Assembly: GCF_016623585.1 (NCBI RefSeq)
Contig: NZ_JAEHFY010000001.1
Location: 245,098 to 309,097, forward strand
Direction: 5' to 3'
DNA length: 64,000 nt
Source: Pedobacter segetis
GTDB lineage: Bacteria; Bacteroidota; Bacteroidia; Sphingobacteriales; Sphingobacteriaceae
Shown here: positions 56,601 through 64,000 of the stretch, piece after piece
How the letters are laid out: the number at the start of each line of letters is the position of its first letter
Position numbering within the stretch: position 1 is the first letter of the stretch
Notes under the pieces: model-generated
Databases searched by the model: none
The model's input: only the letters and a program-made list of their open reading frames with translations
What the model was told of the DNA's origin: nothing
Made by a program: the position numbers and the translations under genes

Positions 56601-57710
56601 CGCCCCACCCTGAAAAAGCGTGGTATTGTATGGTTTATTTTCGCCCAAATCCATAAAGGCCAAAACATCCCTAGAATCTGTTGTGCTATTGCTTTTGTTG
56701 GTTACCCAAACTTCAATCTTGGTAATATTGATATTAGAGCTAACTATGGGCAAATTTGCTAAAGCCCTGTTGTAGTTGTTTCTGAAATATTGCGCCAAAA
56801 AATAATGCTTATTGGCCTCATAATTATCGGTACTTAAAGAAAACTCGTTTTGTTGCGCACCGTTGGTAATATTGATCTCTTTTGATTGCGATTTTTGCTG
56901 AGAGTACATTGTAGTAATGCCTAAACGCCCAAATTGCAGCTGGGTTTTTACACCAAATAAAGCTTGGCTACCGGTAATAAGGGTTGTATTTAAGGGGAAA
57001 TTAACAATCCCCGCCTCAATTTTCTTGATTATCTCATCTTTAGAGCCCGTATATTCTAATTTTACTTGGTTCTCAAAATCAAACTGGGCCTCTGTGTTAT
57101 AATTGAAATTTATCTTAAGCTTTTCGCCGATATTTCCAACAACGTTAGCTTGGATACGCTGGTTAAAATCAAAATTGCCAGTAGTTCTTTGCCGCTCATT
57201 AAACAGGGGGTTTTCGTTTTTATTGATATTACCAGAAAACGTTAAATCTGCAGAGCCCCTAGGCTGGATGTTGATGGTATTACCTCCAAAGATCTTTTCA
57301 AAAGTTTTGCTCTTTACTTTAACTTCTGGGATAAACCCATCTTTTTCTACCTGCTTGCTGGTTGTAACCAGGTTTTTCCAATAAGAATCGATGATTTTTT
57401 TTTCCTCTAATTGTTGGTATTCTTTAAACGTTAGATAAAGCGGTGGCTTGATCATTTGATCGCCTATCATTTCTTTTACGATGTATTTCTTTGTTTTGGG
57501 ATCGTATTCTACCGTTTTTTTTACGTTTTGGGGGTTTCGTAAAAACAGGCCATCTGATCCTGTAAAAGGGGTTACGTAATTGTCTTTTACGGGATACTTT
57601 ATCTTTAAAGAATCTGGTGGGCTACTTTGCGAGAAAGCACTAATGCTTACAGCAAGCAATAGTGAAATAATACATAATCTATTGATAAGATAGGTAAAAT
57701 TAATTTTCAA
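50673..57710 (-). CDS. sprA: Cell surface protein SprA (type IX secretion translocon)
   Basis: 2345 residues, the usual giant size. Signal peptide ends at about residue 27 (MKINFTYLINRLCIISLLLAVSISAFSQ). Sections rich in Asn/Thr/Tyr/Phe beta strands fit the 36-stranded barrel; recognisable SprA regions are near residues 150-165 (GNTINIQPRGSADLTF), the long central region including YIDDFEGSRSVIDLKGATSW (about 818-837) and LGARNPLKTNANPNDDGLEKS (split, about 1478-1498), and a C-terminal strand ending NLRFTIQ. SprA is the outer-membrane pore of the T9SS and moves folded proteins to the surface. Other T9SS genes (gldKLMN, porV) are not in the window. It follows ruvA by 23 bases, part of the maeB-ruvA-sprA unit. 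Confidence 0.95.
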   Translation of the reverse strand: MKINFTYLINRLCIISLLLAVSISAFSQSSPPDSLKIKYPVKDNYVTPFTGSDGLFLRNPQNVKKTVEYDPKTKKYIVKEMIGDQMIKPPLYLTFKEYQQLEEKKIIDSYWKNLVTTSKQVEKDGFIPEVKVKSKTFEKIFGGNTINIQPRGSADLTFSGNINKNENPLFNERQRTTGNFDFNQRIQANVVGNIGEKLKINFNYNTEAQFDFENQVKLEYTGSKDEIIKKIEAGIVNFPLNTTLITGSQALFGVKTQLQFGRLGITTMYSQQKSQSKEINITNGAQQNEFSLSTDNYEANKHYFLAQYFRNNYNRALANLPIVSSNINITKIEVWVTNKSNSTTDSRDVLAFMDLGENKPYNTTLFQGGAGYSVLPAGFNGPGFTQQSNNLLQNIPPGARQTNSNDISDYFQNSGKLDNYNKITYARKLTDKEYTLNPLLGYISLNNALNSDEILSVAYRYTVNGVEYQVGEFSQDVPVDPNNPQVLFTKLLKNETIKTNLPIWDLMMKNIYSLGAYQISPNDFKLNIFRLDDKAGIEKPLIEDGANTAGKLWLQVTNLDRLNQQNAKEPDGYFDFLEGLTIDSQNGRIIFPTVEPFGADLASQFNPTTEQNLIQKYVYQPLYDSTKVIAQQYFPGLNRYVIKGTYQSAVSSEFQLNAINVPEGSVVVTAGTLKLTEGADFTVDYNIGRVKILNEALLNSGQPIKIKLESNELFGVQQKSLFGTRLDYRVNNNFNIGATLLNLKETPLTQKVNYGEESISNTIYGFDVNYSANSRFLTKLVDKIPFISTKETSSITFNGEFAKFNSGHPKALNFAGSSNGASYIDDFEGSRSVIDLKGATSWQISGTPQLFPESQLNNDLSYGFNRAKLAFFNIDPIFYSRTSSLTPPNIQNNKTELSNPYVREVLETEVFPYKQTATGTLFNISTLNMAYYPTLRGPYNFTTTGLNPDGTLMNPKNRWGGMFRKIETNDFEALNIEYIEFWMLDPFIDKANAAGGDLYLNIGNISEDILKDGRKSLENGLPPDGDPTKTDETVWGRVPKLQPVIQAFDNDPTARQTQDVGLDGLNDVSEQQKYQAIVNQASSILNPQAAAQFKNDPSSDDYVYFRGNQLDAANAGILKRYENYNGTDGNSKTSQQSLDAVGIANSASTALPDGEDINRDNNSSQSDEYYQYKVSLRPQDLIVGKGYITDKVTSQVNLANGKKQTVNWYQFKVPVAQYTSKVGNIQDFKSIRFMRLFMTNFADTTVLRFATLQLVRGEWRRFNAENTPAKVLADPALNSPGLDNSTLDVSTVNLDENGSKTPIPYVIPPGIPTEKDISNFRGNTRQNEQSLSVVVKNLRDGYARAAYKTTVNDMRSYRHLQMYVHAEGDLLKDGDVEAFIRLGTDYQDNYYEYAIPTKITLPGTKDPNLIWPDANRINIEFRLFQLAKTARNNAVYLGQPWPTNLPYTYNDGVNIITVKGQPDLSKVRVLMLGARNPLKTNANPNDDGLEKSVELWFNELRLTDFDEKGGWAATARLNAKLADFGDITLSGNKSTIGFGALENRVSEISRADNQFFDVSSSLELGKFFPAKSGIKIPMFINYSSQLSTPQYDPRNPDIELKTVLNSVSAQTRDSIKNYSQDYTQRKSINFTNVRKIKTDPNAKNHLWDLENWSLTYAYTEYGHHDFINKDNQQRTYRGALAYDYNNPAKFITPFKKAIKSKYLNLLKDFNFSLLPSVLNFRIELNRLYSENTLRDNDPNNFIPIKTTFNKNFLINRLYGVSWDLTKSLKLDFNATNLSVVDEPQGRITNLVRDTILENLKKLGRTTNYNHTISLSYTVPLNKIPGLDFINVLTRYQTQFNWMTEPLLTLEDPNINFGNSIQNSRTIQVNPTLNMNLLYNKFGFYRRLNNPNNNGGVGKFLVNLLASFKTLSGSYIRNDGTFLPGYLPKTDIFGYDLNANAPGVGFILGSQQDIRFKALQNGWLTKDTLQNQLYKTALNTQLNLRGTLEPFKDFRIELNAFKNSSQVFTTNYRFTNTSNQFESLSPITSGDYSISIITLGSAFKDGFGKNSSVFQQFLNNRGTVSQRLGRQNPNSAGTVAEFADGYGKTSQNVVVPAFLAAYKSKDANSVSLNMFPKIPVPNWRITYNGLTKIEAVSNLFSAFDLTHGYNSTYSINGYNSLIRYSTANGAVNVRDAENNFLPNLQFSQITLFEQFVPLLGIDMRMKNNMTANIEYRKSRSLSLGLTNSQLASQKDQAFVFGFGYRTSDFRFPFGLFKSINLKNDLNFKLDVAIRNNKTVIYRADVNDPEISAGSKNITYRPSIDYVLNQRFNLNIFYDTNITKPYTSQTFVTAFTNFGINLRFTIQ

Positions 57711-57733
57711 GCGTTGTACGTTAGGGTTTGTAA

Positions 57734-58318
57734 TTATAAGCTTTTTAGCGCAATTTTTATGATTGTTTCAACACTTAATAGCTCTGATGAGGATTTTATT
57801 GCCGCATCAACTGCTTTTTCAGCGGTATTTTTAACAAAACCCAACATCACTAAAGCACTTAACGCTTCATCTTTAGAAGTATTATTTAGAGGCATTGAAA
57901 TTAATGTGCCAGGGCCGTCTTTTTTTAATTTGTCTTGCAACTCAATGATCAAACGTTGGGCAGATTTTGGCCCTATCCCTTTGATCCGCTTAATCTCATT
58001 AATATCCCCACTGATTATGGCCTGTTCAATCTCTGATGGAGAAATGGAAGAAAGCATCATGCGGCCTGTGTTTGGGCCAATCCCATTAACTGATATCAGG
58101 TGTAAGAAAAGTCTTTTCTCTCCTTCATCGGCAAAGCCATATAAAGTATGGGAATCTTCTTTTACCACCAACCAGATAAAAAGCTTACACCTTTCTTGGT
58201 CTTTAATTGCGCTATAAGTATTTAATGAAATATGGATATGATACCCCACTCCACCAGCATCGATCACAACGTAGGCAGGGCATTTAAAAGCCAGCTTGCC
58301 ATCAATATAAGCGTACAT
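57734..58318 (-). CDS. ruvA: Holliday junction branch migration protein RuvA
   Basis: 194 residues. N-terminal OB fold MYAYIDGKLAFKCPAYVVID, GVGYHIHISL (about 28-37), helix-hairpin-helix motifs LISVNGIGPNTG (about 73-84) and IKRIKGIGPKSAQRLIIEL (about 108-126), and a C-terminal domain (about 145-194) with EALSALVMLGF that contacts RuvB. The gene starts two bases after the maeB stop. It targets RuvB to Holliday junctions; ruvB and ruvC are elsewhere. Confidence 0.95.
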   Translation of the reverse strand: MYAYIDGKLAFKCPAYVVIDAGGVGYHIHISLNTYSAIKDQERCKLFIWLVVKEDSHTLYGFADEGEKRLFLHLISVNGIGPNTGRMMLSSISPSEIEQAIISGDINEIKRIKGIGPKSAQRLIIELQDKLKKDGPGTLISMPLNNTSKDEALSALVMLGFVKNTAEKAVDAAIKSSSELLSVETIIKIALKSL

Positions 58319-58320
58319 AA

Positions 58321-60627
58321 TTATTTTTTGTTTTTTACGGATGTTTTTCTATTTGGCCTTAAATGTTCTTTCCCTTGCACATCAACAACGGCAATGGTAA
58401 CCATATTAACAATTTCCCTAACAGAGCTACCCAATTGTAAAACATGGACAGGCTTGTTCATGCCTAAAAGTATTGGGCCAACAGCTTCTGCCCCTCCAAG
58501 TTCTTGTAATAGTTTATAGGCAATGTTTCCGGCATCCAAACTGGGAAAAACCAATGTATTTGCGGGACTGTTTTTTAATTTAGAGAACGGAAAGTTATCG
58601 TTTAACAAATCTTTGTTCAAGGCAAAATTAGCTTGCATCTCTCCATCAACTTTAATCTCGGGATGTTGTTGATGCAAGATCCTTACCGCCTCACGTGTTT
58701 TATGGGGCACCTCGCCTTCGTTTGATCCATAATTTGAATAAGATAAAATGGCTATTCTGGGTTTTACATTAAACTGTTTCACGGATTTATTTACCAAAAC
58801 TGTAATATCTACCAGCTCTTCTACATTGGGGTTAACGTTTATGGTGGTATCCGCAAAGAAAATAGGGCCTTTTTTGGTTAGCATTAAATACATTCCGGCA
58901 ACCCGGTTAACGCCCTCCTCTGTCCCAATAATTTGTAAAGCCGGTTTAACGGTAGAAGCATAGTTTTTGGTTAAACCCGATATTAGGGCATCGGCATCGC
59001 CAAATTCTACCATAGAAGCACCAAAATAATTACGATCCCTCATGCTTTTACGGGCTTCATATAAGGTAATTCCCCTCCTTTGCCTTTTATCGTAAAGGTT
59101 TTGTGCAAATTTTTCAAACATCTCTACCTCTTCAAGCGGATCTATGATTAAAACGCCTTCTAATTCTAATTCGTTTTCTTCGATGATTTTATTGATGACC
59201 GCTTTATTGCCCAAAAGAATAGGTATCGCGATACCATCATCCTTAACTATTTGCGCAGCTTTTAAGATCTTATAATTATCAGCCTCGGCAAAAACAACCC
59301 TTTTAGGTGCCGATTTTGCTTTATTGGTAATGGCCCGCATCAAAGCGTCATCCATTCCCAAGCGTTTCTGCAGTTCTATTTTATAGTTTTCCCAATCGTT
59401 AATCGGGAATCTGGCCACGCCAGAATCCATGGCCGCTTTTGCAACCGCAGGCGCAACGGTGGTGATCAATCTAAAATCTATGGGTTTTGGGATGATATAA
59501 TCCTTACCATATTTCAAGTTTTTAGCGTTATAGGCCATATTGACCGCTTCGGGTACATTTTCTTTTGCCAGATCTGCAATAGCTTTTACGGCAGCAATTT
59601 TCATTTCTTCGTTAATAGCTGTTGAGCGAACGTCTAACGCCCCCCTAAAGATATAAGGAAACCCCAAAACATTGTTAACCTGGTTTGGATAATCAGACCT
59701 TCCGGTTGCCATGATGATGTCTTTTCGGGTCTTTATCGCCAATTCATAAGCAATCTCTGGGTTTGGGTTGGCCATTGCAAAAACGATTGGGTTTTTGGCC
59801 ATCGTTTTTAACGCTTCGGCAGATAAAATATCGGCAGAGGAAAGCCCGATGAAAACATCAGCATCTTTCATTGCATCTTCTAATGTGTTGATGTTTCTTT
59901 TTGTGGCAAACTCTAACTTTGTGCCGTCTAGGTTTTCACGATCGGCCCTAATTACGCCGCTTCTATCCAACATCACGATGTTTTCTTTGGTAGCACCTAA
60001 AGAAACATATAACCGGGTACAAGAAATTGCGGCTGCCCCAGCACCATTCACCACAATTTTAATTTTATCGATTTTCTTTTTTTGAAGCTCGCAAGCATTG
60101 ATCAGCGCCGCTGCAGAAATAATGGCGGTCCCATGCTGATCATCATGCATCACCGGGATCTTCATCTCGGCTTTAAGCCTTCTTTCAATCTCGAAACACT
60201 CTGGTGCTTTGATGTCTTCTAGGTTTACGCCCCCAAAAGTGGGTTCCAATGCTTTAACTATTTTAACAAAATCATCAACGTTCTTAGCGTCAAGTTCAAG
60301 ATCAAAAACATCAATATCAGCGAAAATTTTGAACAGCAAACCCTTACCCTCCATAACCGGCTTGCCCGCTTCTGGGCCAATATCTCCCAGGCCTAAAACG
60401 GCTGTTCCGTTGCTAATTACGGCTACTAAATTCCCTTTGGCGGTATATTTATAAACATCATCTACGTTCTCTGCTATTTTTAAACAAGGCTCTGCAACCC
60501 CTGGTGAGTATGCTAAAGTTAGGTCTCCTTGTGAATTGGTTGGCTTGGTGGGTATTACCTCTATTTTGCCCGGCCTGCCTTGTGAATGATAATCTAAAGC
60601 ATCTTGCTTTCTACTCGTTTTGCTCAT
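58321..60627 (-). CDS. maeB: NADP-dependent malic enzyme with C-terminal phosphotransacetylase-like domain
   Basis: 768 residues. Residues 1-430 are malic enzyme: [13 protein letters not shown] (about 39-51), [11 protein letters not shown] (about 159-169, metal and substrate), [15 protein letters not shown] (about 192-206, NADP fold). Residues 440-768 are a PTA-like domain ([18 protein letters not shown] and [19 protein letters not shown]) that regulates the enzyme. It converts malate to pyruvate with NADPH, complementing the pentose phosphate operon. First gene of the maeB-ruvA-sprA unit. Confidence 0.95.
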   Translation of the reverse strand: MSKTSRKQDALDYHSQGRPGKIEVIPTKPTNSQGDLTLAYSPGVAEPCLKIAENVDDVYKYTAKGNLVAVISNGTAVLGLGDIGPEAGKPVMEGKGLLFKIFADIDVFDLELDAKNVDDFVKIVKALEPTFGGVNLEDIKAPECFEIERRLKAEMKIPVMHDDQHGTAIISAAALINACELQKKKIDKIKIVVNGAGAAAISCTRLYVSLGATKENIVMLDRSGVIRADRENLDGTKLEFATKRNINTLEDAMKDADVFIGLSSADILSAEALKTMAKNPIVFAMANPNPEIAYELAIKTRKDIIMATGRSDYPNQVNNVLGFPYIFRGALDVRSTAINEEMKIAAVKAIADLAKENVPEAVNMAYNAKNLKYGKDYIIPKPIDFRLITTVAPAVAKAAMDSGVARFPINDWENYKIELQKRLGMDDALMRAITNKAKSAPKRVVFAEADNYKILKAAQIVKDDGIAIPILLGNKAVINKIIEENELELEGVLIIDPLEEVEMFEKFAQNLYDKRQRRGITLYEARKSMRDRNYFGASMVEFGDADALISGLTKNYASTVKPALQIIGTEEGVNRVAGMYLMLTKKGPIFFADTTINVNPNVEELVDITVLVNKSVKQFNVKPRIAILSYSNYGSNEGEVPHKTREAVRILHQQHPEIKVDGEMQANFALNKDLLNDNFPFSKLKNSPANTLVFPSLDAGNIAYKLLQELGGAEAVGPILLGMNKPVHVLQLGSSVREIVNMVTIAVVDVQGKEHLRPNRKTSVKNKK

Positions 60628-60649
60628 AATCGGTTTATGCTTAATCTAA

Positions 60650-60657
60650 CAAAAGTA
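60650..60657 (-). promoter_or_regulatory. Candidate -7 element for maeB-ruvA-sprA
   Basis: TACTTTTG on the minus strand, 22 bases before the maeB ATG. No ideal -33 TTG seen. Confidence 0.4.
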
Positions 60658-60829
60658 CAATTCTTTAAGAGAGCATAAAATTAATTTCGGGGATAAAATT
60701 TTGATATAACTTTTAGCCTTTATATTATTGAATTGATTATTTGCTACAATGCTCTCACCCTGTAATTTAGCTGATGTTGGATCTGGCTTGACGGATATTT
60801 TTTGCTGTTTTTGACAGGTTTTTAGCCCT

Positions 60830-60894
60830 GATAGTAGCAGATACCGTCCGTAAGCTGACGGATGAAAATGCCTTGAGGCGTATGAGCGGATAGC
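60830..60894. repeat. Dispersed intergenic repeat, copy 2 (GATAGTAGCAGATACCG...TATGAGCGGATAGC)
   Basis: Lies 20 bases past the stop of the DNA ligase gene, same orientation relative to the upstream gene as copy 1 after sprA. The inner part carries hairpin CCGTC / GACGG and a short GCCTTGAGGC hairpin, absent in copy 1 in that form. The rest of 60658-60829 is AT-rich and featureless. Confidence 0.7.
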
Positions 60895-60914
60895 AGGATC
60901 AGCTTCTAAAAATT

Positions 60915-62531
60915 TTATTCTTGCAATAACAAGATCAGGCTTTCTAAAGTATCGGCCTCTTCTTTTTTCTTATCGGTTCGCCAACGTAAAATGCGTGGAA
61001 AACGCAACGCAATGCCAGATTTATGACGTGAAGAACGGTTGATGCCTTCAAAACCGATTTCGAAAACCAACTCTGGTTTTACGGTTCTAACTGGGCCAAA
61101 ACGCTCTAAGGTGTTGCGTTTCACAAAGTTATCTACTTTCGCAATTTCTTTATCGGTTAAACCAGAATAAGCTTTTGCAAATGGAACCAGTTTGTCGCCA
61201 TCCCAAACGGCAAAAGTATAATCGGTGTATAGATCTGCCCTACGGCCATGCCCTTTTTGGGCATAGATCATTACGGCATCTACAGAAAGGGGATCAATTT
61301 TCCACTTCCACCAATCGCCACGTTTGCGCCCAACTTGGTATGTTGCGGTTTTCCTTTTGAGCATCAATCCTTCAGCCATTATGTCTCTAGCTTGATCACG
61401 GGCAAGGGCCAATGTTTCCCAATCATTAGCTTTTATGATTTCGGAAATCCTAAATATCTTTTGATGTGTTGATGAGGATTGGATTTTTTCCAAAACAGAT
61501 CTTCTAGCTTCTTGGCTCTTGCTTCTTATATCTTGATCGTTAAACTCCATCACATCATAAGCGATAAAAGCGACCGGATTATCAGTGAGCATTTTTTTAG
61601 AGATGGTTTTACGCCCGATGCGGGTTTGCAAAATATTGAAGGGCAATGGTTGGTTTTCTTTAAAGGCTAATATTTCACCATCTAAAACTGTCCCATTTGG
61701 TAAATCTTGCATAAAGGGGTGCAGTTCTGGGAATTTATCGGTCGCTAATTCTTCGCCCCTGCTCCAAATGAAAATCTCGTTTTCTCTTTTGATGAGTTGC
61801 GCCCTTATGCCATCCCATTTAAACTCGGCTTGCCATTCAGACGCATTGCCTAAACTGTTTTGTAAATCTTCAGATGATTTTTGAATCTCGGAAGTTTCTT
61901 GGATCGGGTAAGCCAAAAAGAATGGATATGGCCGAGATATATCCGTTGTTCCGTCTTCTTCGGCTGTTAAATCTTGATATGAAAAAGTTTCTGGCTCCCA
62001 ATTCCCCATGATCCTGTGGGTTAGCGTTGGGGTTTCTAATCCAGAAATTTGCGAAATGGCCTTTACCACCAAACTTTGTGAAACACCAAGCCTAAAACTA
62101 CTTGTTAATAGTTTCAAAAAAACGAATTTCTCTTGTCGTTCCATTTGGTCTAGAGAATTTAAAAGCCATTCTTTTTTTTCTTGGTCTGATGATTTTTTTA
62201 AGGATTTTATTTCTTGTACCCAAGAGCTTAAATTTCTGTCTTGTTGATGTTGTGGCTCTGGTAATAACAGCGACAAAGTTTCTGCCAAATCGCCCACCAC
62301 ATCATAGCTTTCTTTAAATAGCCACTCTGGGATTTCACTAAGCTCTAATGCCCATTGTTTTAATTGCGTGGCATTGATTGGGCGTTTGGGTTTTCTCCCA
62401 GTAAAAAGCGCCAACATATTTATTTTATCTTCATCAGAAACAGATAAGAAATATTCTTTAATAACCTTTATCTTTTCGTTGGTTTTGTTGGTCTCGTCTA
62501 AAGAAAGAAAGAGTTGGGCAAATTTTTTCAT
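60915..62531 (-). CDS. ATP-dependent DNA ligase
   Basis: 538 residues. The catalytic adenylation motif I is FKWDGIRAQL (about 239-248; Lys is the adenylated residue), with motif III RSGEE-like WSRGEELATDKFPEL (about 257-271), motif IV LDGEILAF (about 284-291), and motif V region EGLMLKRK (about 392-399) and WWKWKID (about 412-418). The alpha-helical N-terminal DNA-binding domain occupies residues 1-200. It is the ligase partner of the exonuclease gene directly upstream, overlap four bases. Bacteroidota members of this ligase-associated repair cluster usually also have a DEXH helicase and PdeM endonuclease; these are not in the window. Confidence 0.93.
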   Translation of the reverse strand: MKKFAQLFLSLDETNKTNEKIKVIKEYFLSVSDEDKINMLALFTGRKPKRPINATQLKQWALELSEIPEWLFKESYDVVGDLAETLSLLLPEPQHQQDRNLSSWVQEIKSLKKSSDQEKKEWLLNSLDQMERQEKFVFLKLLTSSFRLGVSQSLVVKAISQISGLETPTLTHRIMGNWEPETFSYQDLTAEEDGTTDISRPYPFFLAYPIQETSEIQKSSEDLQNSLGNASEWQAEFKWDGIRAQLIKRENEIFIWSRGEELATDKFPELHPFMQDLPNGTVLDGEILAFKENQPLPFNILQTRIGRKTISKKMLTDNPVAFIAYDVMEFNDQDIRSKSQEARRSVLEKIQSSSTHQKIFRISEIIKANDWETLALARDQARDIMAEGLMLKRKTATYQVGRKRGDWWKWKIDPLSVDAVMIYAQKGHGRRADLYTDYTFAVWDGDKLVPFAKAYSGLTDKEIAKVDNFVKRNTLERFGPVRTVKPELVFEIGFEGINRSSRHKSGIALRFPRILRWRTDKKKEEADTLESLILLLQE

Positions 62532-63604
62532 AATGCCTCACCTAAGTCCTCTCCAAGGGGCAACGCTTCCCTTCCTGATGGTTTTGCGTTTTCGACATTT
62601 TCCACTTCCGTTTCCTCCTCATTACCATAAAGTGTTTTTGCTTCCTTTGCATCGTAACCAATTCCCTGCAAATACCTGCTAAAGCTTGCCGTTGAGCCAT
62701 GGGTAAGGTAAACCGTATCACACTTTGTTGCTTTTATAGATGAGATTAATCCATCCCAATCGGCATGGTCAGAGAGCACAAAACCCCTATCAGCTGCTCT
62801 TCTTTTTTTTGCGCCTCGAATGGCCATCCAACCAGAACAATAACCAAATGAATAAGGCAACATTTTCCGCATCCAAGGTGTGCCAACTGCGGAAGGCGGA
62901 CAGATTACCATATTGCCTTTAAGTTCTTCTTTTGTGGTTTCTGGGGTAATTCTAGTTGTTGGATATAAATTTATCCCATTTCTGATCAATGCTTCATTAG
63001 AATTTTGGATTACCCCATGGGTATAAACTTTGCCTAAATTCATTTCTAGATTTTGTAATATGCGTTGTGCTTTCCCTAAAGAGTAGCCCGCTAAAACAGA
63101 AGTTTTTCCTTCTTTCTGGTTTTGCGCCCACCAATCATTTACACCATCAAAAATTTCTTTTTGTGGTGCCCATTTATAAACGGGCATCCCAAAAGTACAT
63201 TCAGAAATAAAGGAATGGCAATTAACGGGTTCAAAAGGGGTGCATAAACCATCATCTTCTGTTTTGTAATCGCCAGAAAATACCCAAATTTCTCCTTTAT
63301 ACTCCACCCTTATCTGGGCAGAACCGGGAATATGGCCAGCTGGGAAAAAAGTAATCTTTACTCCGTTTTTAATTCGGCTTTGGCCATAATCCATGGTTTC
63401 GAGATTGATGTCTCCCAAACGGTAATAAAGAATTTCCCTGGATAGGGTATGCGCCAGATATTTTTTATGTCCCCATTTTGCATGGTCGCTATGCCCATGA
63501 GAAATTATGGCATCATTAACAGGCCGCCAAGGATCTATATAAAAATCTCCGGCGGCACAGTAAATACCGTTTTGGTTAAATTCTAAAAGTGGCTTCTTGG
63601 GCAT
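62528..63604 (-). CDS. Ligase-associated DNA exonuclease (MBL-fold)
   Basis: 358 residues of the beta-CASP MBL type. Metal motif SHGHSDHAKWG (about 35-45), PAGHIPGSAQI (about 87-97), VFSGDYKTEDDG (about 107-118), GYSLGKAQRILQ (about 187-198) and SDHADWDGL (about 280-288) are the standard motifs of mRNA 3'-end processing-factor-like nucleases that pair with ATP-dependent ligases. Expected to process DNA ends before ligation. It overlaps the ligase gene by four bases, so both are translated together. Confidence 0.9.
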   Translation of the reverse strand: MPKKPLLEFNQNGIYCAAGDFYIDPWRPVNDAIISHGHSDHAKWGHKKYLAHTLSREILYYRLGDINLETMDYGQSRIKNGVKITFFPAGHIPGSAQIRVEYKGEIWVFSGDYKTEDDGLCTPFEPVNCHSFISECTFGMPVYKWAPQKEIFDGVNDWWAQNQKEGKTSVLAGYSLGKAQRILQNLEMNLGKVYTHGVIQNSNEALIRNGINLYPTTRITPETTKEELKGNMVICPPSAVGTPWMRKMLPYSFGYCSGWMAIRGAKKRRAADRGFVLSDHADWDGLISSIKATKCDTVYLTHGSTASFSRYLQGIGYDAKEAKTLYGNEEETEVENVENAKPSGREALPLGEDLGEAL

Positions 63605-63766
63605 TTAACAAATTACAGTTGATGTTTGATTATGTTTTCAAATATCAATCCAAAATTGGATTATGATTTACCACAGAGAGCACAAAGGTTTTCACTGATA
63701 GAAAAGAAGGATATAATTGTTTTAACAAACTTCATTTTTCTTCATTTCTTAATGGTAATTTTTTTT
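63605..63766. other. Intergenic region before the tandem array
   Basis: AT-rich with no convincing gene. TTACCACAGAGAGCACAAAG near 63670-63690 is a degenerate relative of the ACCGCAGAGAACGCGGAG core of the array that follows. Confidence 0.4.
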
Positions 63767-64000
63767 AACCGCAGAGAACGCGGAGTTCACAGAGTTGGAT
63801 GGCTTTTGAATATGGGATAATGTACTCAAATCAAAATAATCCTGATTCAGACAAATTTTAACCGCAGAGAACGCGGAGTTCACAGAGTTGGATGGCTTTT
63901 GAATATGGGATAATGTACTCAAATCAAAATAATCCTGATTCAGACAAATTTTAACCGCAGAGAACGCGGAGTTCACAGAGTTGGATGGCTTTTGAATATG
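63767..64000. repeat. 93-bp tandem repeat array (AACCGCAGAGAACGCGGAG core), at least 2.5 copies
   Basis: AACCGCAGAG starts at 63767, 63860 and 63953, exactly 93 bases apart, and the copies look identical up to the window edge, which cuts the third. Each unit begins with the ACCGCAGAGAACGCGGAGTT core followed by CACAGAG and unrelated AT-rich sequence. Since 93 is a multiple of three, a frame stays open through it on the minus strand, but the repeated NSAFSAVKICLNQ text is an artefact of the repeat. Confidence 0.85.

Noticed and set aside
63749..63976. 75-codon minus-strand frame through the 93-bp repeats
   Set aside because: The frame exists only because 93 is divisible by three; the protein is a perfect repeat of itself, with no start context or composition of a real gene.
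63767..64000. Possible CRISPR array
   Set aside because: The whole 93-bp unit is repeated without unique spacers, and no cas genes are near.
1..64000. Prophage or integrative element signatures
   Set aside because: No integrase, portal, terminase, relaxase or tRNA attachment site found; mobile traces are limited to dead transposase fragments and short repeats.

Overview
The window looks like chromosomal DNA of a Bacteroidota bacterium, most probably a Sphingobacteriaceae member (Pedobacter-like). The evidence is a SusC/SusD pair, the type IX secretion translocon gene sprA, futalosine-pathway menaquinone genes, an ExbB-ExbD-ExbD-TonB operon with Bacteroidota-specific partners, AT-rich intergenic DNA, and many TAnnTTTG-type -7 promoter elements, several with a TTG -33 element about 18-22 bases upstream. 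The family assignment is inference; no rRNA or tRNA gene is visible.

Layout. 0-0.5 kb: start of a Fic protein gene running off the left edge, preceded by 41-bp tandem repeats. 0.65-9.3 kb: a lipoprotein, mqnB-mqnD, and a minus-strand respiratory island ctaC-ctaD-ctaE-ctaG-small subunit-Rieske-cytochrome b/c. 9.7-11.8 kb: an SDR oxidoreductase and a polysaccharide-deacetylase-like gene. 12.2-26.9 kb: housekeeping genes (uvrB, DUF4834, 5-FTHF cyclo-ligase, accA, response regulator, MBL hydrolase, recJ, lptB, GH3-like, trhO, PspC/PadR), with a probable small structured RNA before the cyclo-ligase. 27.3-32.6 kb: an orphan SusC-SusD-lipoprotein uptake operon. 32.7-33.9 kb: decayed transposase remnants. 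34-39.8 kb: ExbB-ExbD-ExbD-TonB-small membrane protein-PstS-like-TPR operon. 40.1-44.4 kb: SUI1 factor and lipid kinase, metK behind a SAM-II-type riboswitch, and an uncharacterised P-loop NTPase/membrane protein pair. 44.5-49 kb: ppgK-gnd-zwf-pgl, a self-contained oxidative pentose phosphate operon. 49.2-60.6 kb: radA, then maeB-ruvA-sprA. 60.9-63.6 kb: ATP-dependent DNA ligase and ligase-associated exonuclease. 63.6-64 kb: a 93-bp tandem repeat array running off the right edge.

How it fits together. Menaquinol made through MqnB/MqnD can feed the cytochrome b/c-Rieske complex, which passes electrons to the caa3 oxidase. No separate cytochrome c gene is visible because heme c domains are fused to cytochrome b and to subunit II. 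TonB/ExbBD energises outer-membrane receptors such as the SusC here. SprA exports T9SS cargo. The pentose phosphate operon turns glucose into NADPH and ribulose-5-phosphate, starting from polyphosphate-dependent or ROK-type phosphorylation.

The least ordinary signals are the SAM-II riboswitch (with a complementary pseudoknot arm), the promoter-hairpin-terminator small RNA locus near 14.9 kb, the NTPase/membrane pair, two families of dispersed intergenic repeats (one with compensatory base changes), and the iterated operator-like repeats upstream of fic. No CRISPR array, prophage or complete insertion sequence is visible.
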